Origin: Akkermansia muciniphila
GTDB lineage: Bacteria > Verrucomicrobiota > Verrucomicrobiia > Limisphaerales > SIAT01
DNA length: 45,137 nt
Assembly: GCA_945860945.1 (NCBI GenBank)
Contig: CAMASG010000013.1
Location: 1-45,137 of the forward strand
Reading direction: 5' to 3'
How positions within the stretch are numbered: position 1 is the first letter of the stretch; every line of letters starts with the position of its first letter. The notes beneath the pieces were generated by a model. That model was not told the DNA's origin. It saw nothing but the letters and a program-made list of their open reading frames with translations, and did no database searches. A program made the translations under genes and the position numbers. Below are positions 19,043 through 27,926 of the stretch, one piece after another.

Positions 19043-20340
19043 CGTTTCTGCCACGGTGCCGGCCGTTCGGACTTCCAGATGTCCTCGATCTTCTGCCGCG
19101 GCCGCACGACAGCGGCCTGCTTCCCCTTCACCAACACTTCGGCGACGAGCGCACGGCTATTGTAGTTCGAGGCCATCACGAAGCCGTACGCACCCGCGCT
19201 CAGCAGCGCGAGATGATCACCCTCACCCACTTTCGGTAACGGACGATCCTTGCAGAAGTAGTCGCCCGATTCGCAGACCGGTCCGACGACATCGCTGGAA
19301 ACTGTCGCGCCGCTCTTTTTCCGCAACGGCACAATCTCGTGATACGAATCGTAGAACGCGGGGCGAATCAAGTCGTTCATCGCGGCATCCACGATGACGA
19401 AATTCTTCCGGCCGGTGCGCTTCACATACTCAACGCGTGTGACGAGCACGCCGGCGTTGCCGACGATGAAACGGCCGGGTTCGATAACGATGCGCAAGCC
19501 GAGCGGGCGAAGGAGCGGCACGAGCGTCGCGGCGTATTTGGCCGGCGTGAGGATATTTTTGGCGGCCGGTTTCTTCCACCACTCGGGCGAAGCGCTGGCG
19601 AGTGCAGACTCGTAGATGATCCCGAGACCGCCGCCGATGCTGAAGAATTCAAGATTGTGGTGCGCCTTCAACCGCTCGACGAGCGGTAGCATCTTGCGCA
19701 CAGCCAGCTCGAACGGTTTCACCGCGGTGAGCTGCGAGCCGATGTGCATCTGCACGCCGCGGAGCCAGATGTGCTTCAGCTTCCGAGCGCGGGCGTACAC
19801 GCCCTCCACTTCCTCGAAGGCGATACCGAACTTATTATCGTACGTGCCGGTGGTGATTTTCGCGTGCGTGCCAGCGTCCACGTTCGGGTTCACGCGCACG
19901 GCGATCGGCGCGATTTTCTTGAGCCGCGCCGCGACCTTGTTGATGCGCACCAACTCCGGTTCGCTCTCGACGTTGAAGCTGTAAATGCCTTTGCGCAGCG
20001 CGAATTCAATCTCGCGCTCCGTCTTGCCGACGCCTGCGAAGACGCATTTACGCGGATCACCACCCGCGGCAATCACACGGCGCAGTTCGCCTTCGCTCAC
20101 GGTGTCGAACCCGCCGCCACAGTCGGCGAGCGTGCGCATCACCGCCCGGTTCGAGTTCGCCTTCATCGCGAAGCAGATGAGGTGATCGAGGGGCGCGAGC
20201 GCGACGTCGAGCTTCTGGTAGTGATCCTCGAGAGTGGACTGCGAATAGACGTAGAGAGGCGTGCCGTGCTCTTTCACCAACGCATCGAGGGCGACGTTCT
20301 CGCAGTGCAGCCGGCCTTTCAGATAGCGGAATTCATGCAT
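19039..20340 (-). CDS. lysA: Diaminopimelate decarboxylase
   Basis: PLYVYSQSTLEDHY; ICFAMKANSNRAVMR; VRVNPNVDAGTHAKITTGTYDNKFGI; EPGRFIVGNAGVLVTRVEYVK; VVGPVCESGDYF. Confidence 0.95.
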   Translation of the reverse strand: MHEFRYLKGRLHCENVALDALVKEHGTPLYVYSQSTLEDHYQKLDVALAPLDHLICFAMKANSNRAVMRTLADCGGGFDTVSEGELRRVIAAGGDPRKCVFAGVGKTEREIEFALRKGIYSFNVESEPELVRINKVAARLKKIAPIAVRVNPNVDAGTHAKITTGTYDNKFGIAFEEVEGVYARARKLKHIWLRGVQMHIGSQLTAVKPFELAVRKMLPLVERLKAHHNLEFFSIGGGLGIIYESALASASPEWWKKPAAKNILTPAKYAATLVPLLRPLGLRIVIEPGRFIVGNAGVLVTRVEYVKRTGRKNFVIVDAAMNDLIRPAFYDSYHEIVPLRKKSGATVSSDVVGPVCESGDYFCKDRPLPKVGEGDHLALLSAGAYGFVMASNYNSRALVAEVLVKGKQAAVVRPRQKIEDIWKSERPAPWQKR

Positions 20341-20403
20341 AATAAAAATTAAACGGGATATTCTGACAGCGGGAACTCTGGGGAAGAACGCGAGCCGCGC
20401 GAA

Positions 20404-21252
20404 TCACGGCTCGGCGAGAATCTTGGCTCGCTCGGAGAAATAGGCGCCTGGGGAAATCTTGTCCTTCTTGTAAAGATCGACGAGGTCGCGCAGGCGCTCC
20501 TCTTTCGGCTTTCCCGCGACGGGCTTCACGGCGGACTTGGGAGCGGAGCCGCGCTCGATATCGAGCCGCGCCTGCACCTCGGCCTTGATACGAGCCTCTT
20601 CGGCCACCTTCATTTTGGCGCGGCGACGAACGGCTTCTTGATCGGCAAGCACCCCGGCGGTGGGGCGGAGAGTGACTTGAATCGGCTCGATGAACAGCGG
20701 CCGCTCGTCGAGCAGATCCTGCTGGTAAGTCATCGGCAAACCTTTGGCGAGATTCGGCAACGCGGCGATCTCGAATAGCGCGCGGCCGGGCTGGCTCTCC
20801 AAATCCCGCTTCGCACGCTTGAGCGCATCTTCCTTTGAAAGGGGCAGAGTGTTAGCAGACGCAATCGGCTTCTCGGTTTCAGTTTTGAGTGCGGCGGCGA
20901 CGAGACGTTCCTCGGCCTCTTTCATCTGGCGCTCGATTTTGACGATGAAAAGCATCTGCGCCAGCGCGCGTTCCTTCGCCTCGGTGATGAGAATCTGCCG
21001 AGCCTCGGCGGCGCCCTTCACCTGCTGGAGCGCGCGGGTCTTGGCGAGGATGCGTTTGCGCAGCTCGATGGTGGCGACGTCGCGCAGTTCCGCAGCGGCC
21101 TTCGCTTTACGGAGCGCTTCCTGTTTTGCGAAATAACGCAACTCGGTGTCGTGGTCCGGGGCGAGGGGAAGTTCGGTCTCGTCGGCACGAAGAGGCGTGT
21201 GCTGCAGCAGCACCGCGCACAAACAAAGCACAGCAAGAATGCGGTTCCTCAT
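20404..21252 (-). CDS. Secreted coiled-coil protein with SHOCT-like C-terminus
   Basis: Signal peptide; Ala/Lys/Glu-rich helices; C-terminal RLRDLVDLYKKDKISPGAYFSERAKILAEP. Confidence 0.65.
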   Translation of the reverse strand: MRNRILAVLCLCAVLLQHTPLRADETELPLAPDHDTELRYFAKQEALRKAKAAAELRDVATIELRKRILAKTRALQQVKGAAEARQILITEAKERALAQMLFIVKIERQMKEAEERLVAAALKTETEKPIASANTLPLSKEDALKRAKRDLESQPGRALFEIAALPNLAKGLPMTYQQDLLDERPLFIEPIQVTLRPTAGVLADQEAVRRRAKMKVAEEARIKAEVQARLDIERGSAPKSAVKPVAGKPKEERLRDLVDLYKKDKISPGAYFSERAKILAEP

Positions 21253-21289
21253 CGTTGGAATTGGATTCTAGAGAAAGGCCGCGCGCGAA

Positions 21290-22336
21290 TCAACCGATTT
21301 TCTTTTCCTCATTTGGCACCTCCGCTACCTCAGTTGGCTGAGGCCCCAGCTTCTGCCAATCCTCGGCGAAAGGGGTCAGCAGAACCGATTTAGCGACGAG
21401 CCAGCGCACCTCGCCGCGAGTGGCTTTCAAGCGCACAGATGGGTCGAGCGGGTTGCCCGCGCGGAGCTTCTCCAGCGTTTTCACGCCGATGAGAATCGGC
21501 CAAGCGCAGGCGTTCCGCAGGCGCGCTTGATTCGACGGGAGCGCATTCGTGTATTCCCAGCCGGCGACGAGATGCGCTTGGGCTTGGGCGAGATAACGAT
21601 CGTAAAGAGGGCGCAACCGCGACTCGTTGGCGGGGTCGAGCAAATCGGCCGGCGCGAGTCCGTACTCGGCCAGTTTATCGGCAGGGAGATAACAACGGCC
21701 TTGGCGCAAGTCGCGCGGCAGGTCGCGCAAAATGTTCACGAGCTGAAGCCCTTTTCCAAACCGCACCGCTTTGGCGAGAAGCGGCGCTTCGTCCATCGAC
21801 ACTTTTGGAAAGAGATGTGTGCGGCAGATTTTCGTCCAGAACTCGCCGACGCAGCCGGCCACGCGGTAGGTGTAATCCTCCAACTCGGCGTCGTTGCGGA
21901 GGGCGACAATCCGCTTCTCGCTCGCGGCGGCGAACCGCTGCAAATCCAGTTCCTGCCCGCTGATGATGGCCATCAGCACGTCGATGATGAGATGCTGGTC
22001 GGAGATGTCCTGTTCCGCGAGCACTGCCAACGCTTCGCTGATTCGCGAGAGCAAAGCTTCTTCAGCATCCTCGCTCTGCTGGCTGGCAAGCTCGTCGAGC
22101 GTCAGTAGAGTGTCGGGTTGCTCGCGGATGTGCAGGCGCAGGGTACGCAAGGCTTGGAGCCGCTTTTTGAGCGGCACCAATTCTGTGTCGGCGATTGTGT
22201 CCGCCGCACGCGCGAGGAGATAGGCGAGCCCGATTTGCTCACGCACCGCACTTGGCAGCACCCGGAGAGTGAGATAAAACGAGCGGGAAACGTCGCGCAG
22301 CAGCGCGGTCAACAATTTCGGCGACGTCGGCATCAA
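21290..22336 (-). CDS. Squalene/phytoene synthase family protein
   Basis: VSRSFYLTLRVLP; LAYLLARAADTIADTE; GLQLVNILRDLPRDLRQGRCYLP. Confidence 0.9.
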   Translation of the reverse strand: MMPTSPKLLTALLRDVSRSFYLTLRVLPSAVREQIGLAYLLARAADTIADTELVPLKKRLQALRTLRLHIREQPDTLLTLDELASQQSEDAEEALLSRISEALAVLAEQDISDQHLIIDVLMAIISGQELDLQRFAAASEKRIVALRNDAELEDYTYRVAGCVGEFWTKICRTHLFPKVSMDEAPLLAKAVRFGKGLQLVNILRDLPRDLRQGRCYLPADKLAEYGLAPADLLDPANESRLRPLYDRYLAQAQAHLVAGWEYTNALPSNQARLRNACAWPILIGVKTLEKLRAGNPLDPSVRLKATRGEVRWLVAKSVLLTPFAEDWQKLGPQPTEVAEVPNEEKKIG

Positions 22337-23736
22337 CGGCTCAAGAGCTTCCGCCAGCGGGCCAATTGCTGGCGCACCTCGGTTGTGCCAGGCGCGCCGG
22401 TTAGACGGCGTTGAGCGAGCGCTCTCTTCAGGTCGAATACCGCCAGCGCATCGGGGCCAAATGTTTTATCCACCGAACGCAGTTCGATGAGCGTGAGCCG
22501 GTCGAGCGGCTTCGTGAGTTGCTCGGCCATCATCACGATGGCGCCGACGACGTGGTGGGCTTTGCGGAAGGGCATGCCTTTGCGCACGAGATAATCCGCG
22601 AGATCGGTGGCGAGCATCGCGGGATCGCTCGCGGCGTTCGCGCAAACCGCAGCGTTCACGGCGGTGTGGCGCAGCATCGCGGCGACGAGCCGCACGGTGC
22701 CGCGCACGTGGTCGGCGGTGTCGAAGAGCCGCTCTTTGTCCTCCTGCAAATCGCGGTTGTAGGTCATCGGCAGACCTTTGAGGAGCGTGAGCAACGCCAT
22801 CAGATTGCCCACGGCGCGACCGGCTTTTCCACGCGCGAGCTCGGCGATATCCGGATTCTTCTTCTGCGGCATCAGCGACGAGCCGGTCGTGTAAGCGTCG
22901 GCGATGCGGATGAAATTGAACTCGGTCGTGGCCCAGAGAATTACGTCCTCTGCGAGCCGCGAGAGATGCACCGCCGTGAGCGCGGCTGTGGCGGAAAATT
23001 CGACGATGAAATCGCGGTCGCTCACGCCGTCCATCGAGTTTTGTGTCACGCGCGGCCGGCCTTTGGTGTCCACGAAACCGAGCTGAACCGCGACGAACTC
23101 GCGGTCGAGCGGCAGCGTGCTGCCGGCGATCGCGCCGCTACCGAGCGGGCAGACATTCGCGCGTGCGAAACAGTCGTGCAGCCGTTCCCAGTCGCGCTGG
23201 AACATCTCCGCGTAGGCGAGTAGATGGTGCGCGAAATAGACCGGCTGGGCGCGCTGCATGTGCGTGTAACCGGGGATGACGACTTCGCTGTGGCGTGTGC
23301 CCAACTCAACGAGCGCACGTTGCAAATCGCGGAGCTCATCGCAAAATACCATGATCTCGTCGCGCAGCCAGAGGCGCATATCGAGCGCGACCTGATCGTT
23401 GCGAGAGCGGCCGGTGTGGAGCTTCGCGCCGGCGGGGACGCGCCGCGTCAGCTCCGACTCGATGTTCATGTGGACGTCTTCCAGTTCGGCCTTCCACTGG
23501 AACTTCCCCGCCTCGATCTCGCGGGCGATCTGCACGAGGCCGCGCGCGATGGCGTCGCGTTCCCGGCGCGTGAGCACGCCGATTTTCTCGAGCATCGTGG
23601 CGTGGGCGATGGAGCCGGCGATGTCGTGCCGCCAAAGCCGCCAATCGAAGGAGATGGATTCGGTGAATCGGGCCACATCGGCCCCGGGGCCGCTAGCGAA
23701 CCGGCCGCTGCGCGAGACGGGTGAAGTCGTTTTCAT
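22333..23736 (-). CDS. argH: Argininosuccinate lyase
   Basis: RSGRFASGPGADVARFTESISFD; HTGRSRNDQVALDMRLWLRDE; GSSLMPQKKNPDIAELARGKAGR; 4-bp overlap with the next gene. Confidence 0.96.
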   Translation of the reverse strand: MKTTSPVSRSGRFASGPGADVARFTESISFDWRLWRHDIAGSIAHATMLEKIGVLTRRERDAIARGLVQIAREIEAGKFQWKAELEDVHMNIESELTRRVPAGAKLHTGRSRNDQVALDMRLWLRDEIMVFCDELRDLQRALVELGTRHSEVVIPGYTHMQRAQPVYFAHHLLAYAEMFQRDWERLHDCFARANVCPLGSGAIAGSTLPLDREFVAVQLGFVDTKGRPRVTQNSMDGVSDRDFIVEFSATAALTAVHLSRLAEDVILWATTEFNFIRIADAYTTGSSLMPQKKNPDIAELARGKAGRAVGNLMALLTLLKGLPMTYNRDLQEDKERLFDTADHVRGTVRLVAAMLRHTAVNAAVCANAASDPAMLATDLADYLVRKGMPFRKAHHVVGAIVMMAEQLTKPLDRLTLIELRSVDKTFGPDALAVFDLKRALAQRRLTGAPGTTEVRQQLARWRKLLSR

Positions 23737-23800
23737 GCGCTTAAAAAGCGGTGCCAGTCTGCGCAGCGCGTCGGGGGAAGTCACGCCGTTTTGAGATGTG

Positions 23801-24265
23801 TTAACGGACCTCCACGAACTCAGCGCGCAGGCCGGCCGTTTCGCAGTGAAGAATGGCGACGGAACGGGGCGATCCGCCGCGCGGACTTTTGGCCGAGCCG
23901 GGGTTCAAGAAAAGCGTGCTGCGGATGGTTTCAGCGAATGGCTCGTGCGTGTGGCCGAAGACGACGACATCCGGCCGGACGCGATTGATCCGTTCTTCAA
24001 GATCGGGTTCCAACCTGTGTGGATTGACGATGTGATGGAGGAGAAACTTGAGTCCGCCCAGTTCGAGAAACTCGGTCTCGCGCCATGTCGGATCGCAGTC
24101 GGTGTTGCCGCTAACGGCGGTGACAGGCGCGACGGTTTCGAGGTCGAAAAGCACGCGCGACGAGCCGATGTCGCCGCCGTGCAGGATGTGCTCCACGCCG
24201 GCGAAAACGGTGAGCACTTGAGGGTCGAGCCAGCCGTGCGTGTCGGAGATGACGCCGATTTTCAT
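23801..24265 (-). CDS. YfcE/MJ0936-type metallophosphoesterase
   Basis: MKIGVISDTHGWLD; ILHGGDIGS; VSGNTDCD; VVFGHTHEPF; LFLNPGSAKSPR. Confidence 0.92.
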   Translation of the reverse strand: MKIGVISDTHGWLDPQVLTVFAGVEHILHGGDIGSSRVLFDLETVAPVTAVSGNTDCDPTWRETEFLELGGLKFLLHHIVNPHRLEPDLEERINRVRPDVVVFGHTHEPFAETIRSTLFLNPGSAKSPRGGSPRSVAILHCETAGLRAEFVEVR

Positions 24266-24285
24266 GGGACGTCGGCGCAGGCTTC

Positions 24286-24687
24286 TCACTTTTCCGTCTG
24301 GATGAAGATGGCTTGTCCGGAAACCTGCGTGCGTTCGCTGAGGAAACCGCCCGCGAAGAATCCACCGCCACCGTAGCCCGCCACCGCGCCGCCGCCCGAC
24401 TGGCCGGGGCCGCCTTGAATGATGATGCCGTTGGCGCCGACGGCCGCGGCTTTGCGTTTCATCGCGTGCGTGGCGCGGTCCAAAGAGCCTTGGTCGTGTC
24501 CGCCCGAGGCGCCGTTGACTATGCCGATCACGTCGTATTTGCCGGCGGGCGGCGTCTGATAAAGCTTCACGTGATCGAAAGGAATGGAGGCGCGCTTCTC
24601 GCCGGTGACGAGAACGGTGCCGGTGGCGCAGCCGGTGAGGAGCGCGAACGCGAACGCGGGCAGGAGAATCAACGAGGTTGCTTTCAT
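24286..24687 (-). CDS. Putative lipoprotein
   Basis: MKATSLILLPAFAFALLTGC lipobox; AAAVGANGIIIQGG. Confidence 0.7.
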   Translation of the reverse strand: MKATSLILLPAFAFALLTGCATGTVLVTGEKRASIPFDHVKLYQTPPAGKYDVIGIVNGASGGHDQGSLDRATHAMKRKAAAVGANGIIIQGGPGQSGGGAVAGYGGGGFFAGGFLSERTQVSGQAIFIQTEK

Positions 24688-24744
24688 AATGATCGTTGTA
24701 TCAATCAATGTTTCAAGGCTGCTCTGCAAGCGTACCGCGCCGGT

Positions 24745-25386
24745 TCAGGCTTTCGTTTTCTCGGGTTGGTCATCGCCGCTTTCTTCCGCCGGAGCTTCTT
24801 CCTCTTGCTCTTCGGTGGCTTCGCTCAGCTTCATCGCGCCGACGAAGAACGCGGTGAAAAGCCCGCCACTGGTGAGTGTGTTGCGAAAGAATTCCCACGT
24901 GGGTGGATAACCGGGCACGCCGCCAGAGAGCGCCTGCAGCCAGCCGGCGAGCGTCTTCGGATAAACCGGATTGGAGAGCCACGAAAAGGTGTTTGTGACG
25001 AGGTAGAACAGGATCGCGCCGAGCACGCCACCGCCGAGCAGCGTGAGGAATGATGCGCGTGACGTGAGTCGGCGTCCGAGCCAGATGAGCCCACCGTAGA
25101 GGGTGTAATTGACGAGCAGCCACGGGCTGAGAATCGCGACCGGATGCGTGTAGCCGGTGGGGTTTTCGAGATAGAGGGCGCGGTGATGGAGTCCGAGCGC
25201 GACGTCGGTGGCGAGCAGCGTGACCAGCGGCAACCACCCTGCGAGTGAGCCGGGGAAATAAACGCCCGCGCAGAACACGAGCGCGTAGGTGGCGCTGAAG
25301 TTCGGCGGCATCAAGCCCGGCCATCGCGTCGCGGCGAAGGCGAGCATCAGCAGCGCAGCAATCCAGTGATGGTGTTTCAGTTTCAC
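24745..25386 (-). CDS. DUF6580-like multipass membrane protein
   Basis: Multiple TM segments; MPPNFSATYALVFCAGVYFPGSLAGWLPLVTLLATDVALG. Confidence 0.75.
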   Translation of the reverse strand: MKLKHHHWIAALLMLAFAATRWPGLMPPNFSATYALVFCAGVYFPGSLAGWLPLVTLLATDVALGLHHRALYLENPTGYTHPVAILSPWLLVNYTLYGGLIWLGRRLTSRASFLTLLGGGVLGAILFYLVTNTFSWLSNPVYPKTLAGWLQALSGGVPGYPPTWEFFRNTLTSGGLFTAFFVGAMKLSEATEEQEEEAPAEESGDDQPEKTKA

Positions 25387-25412
25387 CGAGAGCGAGAATA
25401 CGCGTGCGTTGT

Positions 25413-25907
25413 TCAGAGTTCCAGCGCCATCGCCAAATCGCAGGGCGGCGGGAGGCCTTCTATCGCGATCGGCTTGAATCCATAATTCCGGTAGAGCGCG
25501 AGAGCTTCGTGAAGAACAGAGGCCGTCCCGAGGAGCACACGCCGATAACCGCGCTGGCGCGCCTCGGCCAGTGCGCGTTCAAGCATCCACTTGCCAACCC
25601 CCCGTCGCCGGGCGTTTCGAGGGAGATACATCTTTCGCAGCTCGGCAGTGTCGGCGGTGTGGCGGCTCAACGCGACGGAGCCGGCGAGTTCGCCGTTCGC
25701 ATCTTCAATCACAATGAACCATCCGCCGTTGCGACAGTAGTGGTGCTCAATGTCGTCGAGATCCGCGTCGGTGCCGGTCGGATCGGGCGCGAGGCCGTAT
25801 TCGCGGAGCGCGCCGAAGACGAGCGCGCGGATGGGGTCCGCATCGCCATTGCAAGCAGGGCGTGCGCTCCATCCGGCGGGTAGATTTAAGTTGGCGCTTT
25901 CCGTCAC
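25413..25907 (-). CDS. GNAT family N-acetyltransferase
   Basis: LRKMYLPRNARRRGVGKWMLERALAEARQRGYRRVLLGT...ALALYRNYGFKP. Confidence 0.9.
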   Translation of the reverse strand: MTESANLNLPAGWSARPACNGDADPIRALVFGALREYGLAPDPTGTDADLDDIEHHYCRNGGWFIVIEDANGELAGSVALSRHTADTAELRKMYLPRNARRRGVGKWMLERALAEARQRGYRRVLLGTASVLHEALALYRNYGFKPIAIEGLPPPCDLAMALEL

Positions 25908-25939
25908 GGCAGGCGGATGTTACTTCAACAGTTCGCCGC

Positions 25940-26695
25940 GTGGAACGCCTGTTTGAAATTCTCTACGAAGACCCCGACCTGCTGGTGGTGAACAAGCCGG
26001 CCGACCTCGTCTGCCATCCGACGAAGGGCGACGTGTATTCCAGCCTGATCAGCCGCGCGCGCTTGCACGTCGGCGAAAAGTTTCCGGTACACATGGTGAA
26101 CCGGCTCGATCGCGAGACGAGCGGCGTGGTAGTGGTGGCGAAACATCCCGAGGTGGCGAAGCAACTCGCGAAGATCTGGGAACAACGCACGGTGCGGAAG
26201 ACCTACTGGGCCATCGTCCACGGCCACGTGCGCGAGGATCGCGGATTGATTGATGCGCCGCTTGGCGTCGATGAGCAGAGCGAGGTCGCCATCAAAAGCT
26301 GCGTGCGCCCCGACGGTCAATCGTCGCAGACGGAGTTCGAAGTGCTGCGCCGATTCACGCGCGCGGAGGGCGATTTCACTTGGCTGCGGCTCAATCTTTT
26401 CACTGGGCGCAAACATCAAATCCGCATCCATCTCCAGCACGTCGGCCACGCGATCGTCGGCGAGAAACTTTACGGCGCAGACGAGCAGTTCTACCTCGAC
26501 CTCGTTCACGGCCGGCTCACGGATGAACAGCGGCGGCGGCTCATTTTGCCCTGCGCGGCGCTGCACGCGCGCGAGTTGCATTTCCACTGGGCGTTGAAGG
26601 ATTGGCAATTCACAGCCGAGCCGGACCCGTGGTTCACGGAGTTTTTGAACGCAGGAGAAACCGTTGTGCCTTCGCACGCCGCGGGCTTAACTTGA
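25940..26695 (+). CDS. RluA-family pseudouridine synthase
   Basis: GTG start; ILYEDPDLLVVNKPADLVCHP; VNRLDRETSGVVVVAK; LFTGRKHQIRIHLQHVGHAIVGEKLYG. Confidence 0.92.
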   Translation: MERLFEILYEDPDLLVVNKPADLVCHPTKGDVYSSLISRARLHVGEKFPVHMVNRLDRETSGVVVVAKHPEVAKQLAKIWEQRTVRKTYWAIVHGHVREDRGLIDAPLGVDEQSEVAIKSCVRPDGQSSQTEFEVLRRFTRAEGDFTWLRLNLFTGRKHQIRIHLQHVGHAIVGEKLYGADEQFYLDLVHGRLTDEQRRRLILPCAALHARELHFHWALKDWQFTAEPDPWFTEFLNAGETVVPSHAAGLT

Positions 26696-26699
26696 ACCG

Positions 26700-27770
26700 A
26701 TGAGTGATATCCCGAAGATGATGCGGGCTGTGGTGTATCGCGGCGTGAACGATCTCCGCGTGGAGACTGTGCCGGTGCCGCGAATCGGCGTGCGCGAAGT
26801 GCTGGTGCGCGTCGCGGTTTGCGGCGTCTGCCCCACAGACATCAAGAAAATCCACTACGGGACCGTGCCGCCGCCGCGCATCTTCGGGCACGAGACGGCC
26901 GGCACCATCACGCGAATCGGTGCGCGCGTGCGCGGCCTCCGTGTGGGCGATCGCGTGGCGCTGCACCATCACGTGCCGTGTTGCGATTGCCACGCCTGCC
27001 GTCACGGCGCGTTCGCGCAGTGTCCGCAATATCTCAAGACCGGCATCACCGCTGGGTTCGAGCCGGCCGGCGGCGGTTACGCTGAGTTCGTGCGCGTGAT
27101 GGACTTTTGTTTGCCGGGCATCGTGAAGATTCCCGCGCGAAACAGCTTCTTCGAAGGCGCGATGGCCGAGCCGGTGAACACGGTGCTGAAGGCGGTGAAC
27201 AAGTTGCACCTGCTCAAAGGCGACACCGTGCTGGTGCTCGGACAAGGCCCGATTGGTTTGATATTCACGCGGCTGCTGACCCTGCGCGGCGTGAATGTCG
27301 TGGCGACGGATCTGATGCCGTCGCGGTTGCGCTTGGCAAAAGAGTTCGGCGCACACGCGGCGTTGCGCGGTGACGTGAAGGATTTGCCCGAACGCATCGC
27401 GCGACTCACGCGCGGGCGCGGACTGGACGCCGCGGTCGTGGCCGTGCCGGTGGACGCTTTGGTGACGCAGGCGCTCGCGCTCGTGCGCGGGGCGGGGCGG
27501 GTGCTGCTCTTCGCGCACACCAAGCGCGGCGCAGCGCTGCCGCTCGACTTGGCGACGGTCTGCGTGGACGAAAAGGACGTGATCGGCAGCTACTCTTCCG
27601 ACATCACGATTCAGGACGAAGTGGCGCGTTTGATTTTCTCGCGGCGGGTGGACGTGCGCCGGCTCATCACGAACATTTTCCCGTTGGAACAAACGGCCGC
27701 GGGCGTCGAGCTGGCGGCGCATCCGACCGCCGAATCGCTCAAGGTGATGGTGACGCACGAATCTTCGTAG
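26700..27770 (+). CDS. Zinc-dependent alcohol/sorbitol dehydrogenase-like (MDR) oxidoreductase
   Basis: CGVCPTDIKKI; FGHETAGTITRIGARV; HHHVPCCDCHACRHGAFAQC; VLVLGQGPIGLIFTRLL. Confidence 0.92.
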   Translation: MSDIPKMMRAVVYRGVNDLRVETVPVPRIGVREVLVRVAVCGVCPTDIKKIHYGTVPPPRIFGHETAGTITRIGARVRGLRVGDRVALHHHVPCCDCHACRHGAFAQCPQYLKTGITAGFEPAGGGYAEFVRVMDFCLPGIVKIPARNSFFEGAMAEPVNTVLKAVNKLHLLKGDTVLVLGQGPIGLIFTRLLTLRGVNVVATDLMPSRLRLAKEFGAHAALRGDVKDLPERIARLTRGRGLDAAVVAVPVDALVTQALALVRGAGRVLLFAHTKRGAALPLDLATVCVDEKDVIGSYSSDITIQDEVARLIFSRRVDVRRLITNIFPLEQTAAGVELAAHPTAESLKVMVTHESS

Positions 27771-27822
27771 TCGCATCTTTTCGCCCGTCGAAGAACCTCT
27801 CAGGACGGCGTTCGACAGAATC

Positions 27823-27836
27823 ATACGCGTGCGTAT
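27823..27836. promoter_or_regulatory. Palindromic candidate operator ATACGC-gt-GCGTAT
   Basis: Perfect 6-bp arms with a 2-bp spacer in the intergenic region before the PQQ gene. Confidence 0.35.
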
Positions 27837-27926
27837 TATTTGGTTGCCAGCATCGTACGCTTTGAGGATGATGTCGTGGTTGCTCGCGAACGTCGAATCG
27901 ACATGAGCTGCGCTGACCGCCAAGTT

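Noticed and set aside
21310-21350. tRNA-like stretch CTACCTCAGTTGGCTGAGGCCCC
   Set aside because: Lies inside the squalene/phytoene synthase coding region (C-terminus) and cannot form a complete cloverleaf; no tRNA genes supported in the window.
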